Assembly (NCBI RefSeq): GCF_030503855.1
Contig: NZ_CP129971.1
Span: 1,991,501-2,055,500 of the forward strand
Length of the DNA: 64,000 bases
Origin: Marivirga salinae
Lineage (GTDB): Bacteria; Bacteroidota; Bacteroidia; Cytophagales; Cyclobacteriaceae
Reading direction: 5' to 3'
Both the position numbers and the translations under genes were made by a program. Shown here one piece after another: positions 63,229 to 64,000 of this stretch. How positions within the stretch are numbered: position 1 is the first letter of the stretch; every line of letters begins with the position of its first letter. The notes below the pieces were generated by a model. The model was not told the DNA's origin, ran no database searches, and saw only the letters and a program-made list of their open reading frames with translations.

Positions 63229-63573
63229 GAAATCAATTTCTTTCCCATTTCGATCAGTATTTCAAAATATAAAGAATAGAACATTTTAAGCCCTCTACTA
63301 TGTCCAAATTCGTTCATTTTTGTTCAAAAATGAACAGCATTTGTACAATAAAAGTACCTCTATTGCCTTTTAATGAAGATGTTTTGAATGGTTTAATTAT
63401 TGAACAAAAATAAAAAGTAATATTTGCAACTTTTTAAAGATAGTAGACATCTTTAAATAAATCTACTTTCTCAAAGTAAATAGAAATAGCACTCTGATAC
63501 TTCTTTTTATGCTGTAAAATGTAGAAATGCAATAGTTAATTATTGTCTGTAAAATTGATATTAAATATTCACC
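63229..63573. other. Intergenic region with a near-palindromic site
   Basis: No gene is visible in these 345 bases. At 63312-63335 GTTCATTTTT and AAAAATGAAC form perfect 10-bp arms around GTTC, a candidate operator or transcript hairpin. A weak promoter-like TAATATTTG appears further on at about 63419-63427, but no clean consensus promoter is evident before the next gene. Confidence 0.45.
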
Positions 63574-64000
63574 ATGCTGAAGTGTTATCTAGTCACATTA
63601 TTTCTGTTTTTGAGTTTTAGTAGTTTTGCACTAGAAACAGATAGTATTTCTCGAAAAAGCATAGAAATTCCTAGAATCTCAGAAGCCCCTAAAATTGATG
63701 GTGTTCTTGACGATATTGCCTGGCAAAATGCCCCCATCGCAACAGATTTTGTCGAAAGAAATCCTAATAATGGAAGACCTATTCCAGATAGTCTATCCAC
63801 TGAAGTGAAAGTAATTTATGATGATTTGGGGGTTTATTTTGGAGCCAAAATGAAAGATCCTGAACCAGATAAAATTTCAAAAGAGCTAACGGAAAGAGAT
63901 AATATAGCAGCGGATGATTTCTTTTTCATTTTATTAAACGGATATAACGATCGCCAACAAAGTATGCAATTTATTGTAACTGCAGCTGGAGTTCAATATG
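63574..64000 (+). CDS. DUF5916 / CBM9-like protein, truncated by the window edge
   Basis: Only the first 142 residues are visible. A signal peptide (LVTLFLFLSFSSFA) is followed by ISEAPKIDGVLDDIAWQNAP and EVKVIYDDLGVYFGAKMKD, the start of a carbohydrate-binding family 9-like domain, as found in DUF5916 outer-membrane proteins. The full protein of this family is usually 700-850 residues with a C-terminal barrel, which lies outside the window. Confidence 0.8.
   Translation, partial: MLKCYLVTLFLFLSFSSFALETDSISRKSIEIPRISEAPKIDGVLDDIAWQNAPIATDFVERNPNNGRPIPDSLSTEVKVIYDDLGVYFGAKMKDPEPDKISKELTERDNIAADDFFFILLNGYNDRQQSMQFIVTAAGVQY

Overview
The window comes from a low-GC chromosome of the phylum Bacteroidota, most likely the order Cytophagales and possibly a Marivirga-like marine gliding bacterium. 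The evidence is as follows. Several promoters have the Bacteroidota form TTG-N19/20-TAnnTTTG (or TAnnTTCG) and there are few Shine-Dalgarno sequences. Two secreted proteins end in type IX secretion sorting domains. There are SprB repeats, a BtuB-type TonB receptor, and a DnaE with a fused proofreading domain. The genus is an inference. Almost everything looks like core chromosome. I see no tRNA, rRNA, CRISPR array, transposase or prophage.

Layout. 0.35-4.7 kb: dnaE. 4.7-6.0 kb: a beta-barrel-like protein and a small heat-shock protein. 6.1-10.7 kb: a forward cluster of two family 2 glycosyltransferases, a polytopic glycosyltransferase-like gene split by a frameshift, a rhodanese lipoprotein and a DUF2064 protein. 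11.9-14.5 kb: the rplM-rpsI-rpsB-tsf translation operon with a clear promoter. 14.7-19.5 kb: an RluA pseudouridine synthase, a PhoR/PhoB-like two-component pair, a zinc aminopeptidase and a beta-barrel-like protein. 19.6 kb: recA. 21.9-24.4 kb: cytochrome c, SCO and HemJ genes beside a Crp/Fnr regulator. 24.5-26.8 kb: a CHASE2 membrane protein with a FecR/TPR-like partner. 26.9-29.9 kb: meaB and a type IX secreted protein.

29.9-35.4 kb is a reverse-strand operon behind a cobalamin riboswitch: a BtuB-like receptor, a BtuG-like beta-propeller lipoprotein, a thioesterase, a 52-residue DUF5522 protein, a DUF3667 membrane protein and a DUF71 ATP pyrophosphatase. With meaB next to it, this is a B12 uptake and use neighbourhood. 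36.2-41.7 kb holds a divergent LysR regulator and a DAB-type inorganic carbon accumulation operon (a 95-residue unknown, dabB, dabA). 42.7-47.0 kb is a metal and thiol cluster: an ArsR-family repressor, a MerTP-like transporter and a cysteine-rich GDCCVxC protein, with two nearly identical inverted-repeat operators, followed on the other strand by an MFS-rhodanese fusion, a redoxin and a flavodoxin-like protein. 47.4-56.8 kb: etfB-etfA, a bifunctional nuclease, CCA transferase, TPR and solute-binding proteins, OsmC and a glycogen branching enzyme. 57-64 kb: secreted proteins, including a 1334-residue repeat adhesin with a seven-bladed propeller and tandem 249-bp repeats. A DUF5916-type gene runs off the right edge.

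The candidates most worth following are the long B12-riboswitch operon with poorly characterised members, the twin-operator ArsR/MerTP/GDCCVxC unit with no mercuric reductase in view, and the small conserved-looking genes attached to these systems.
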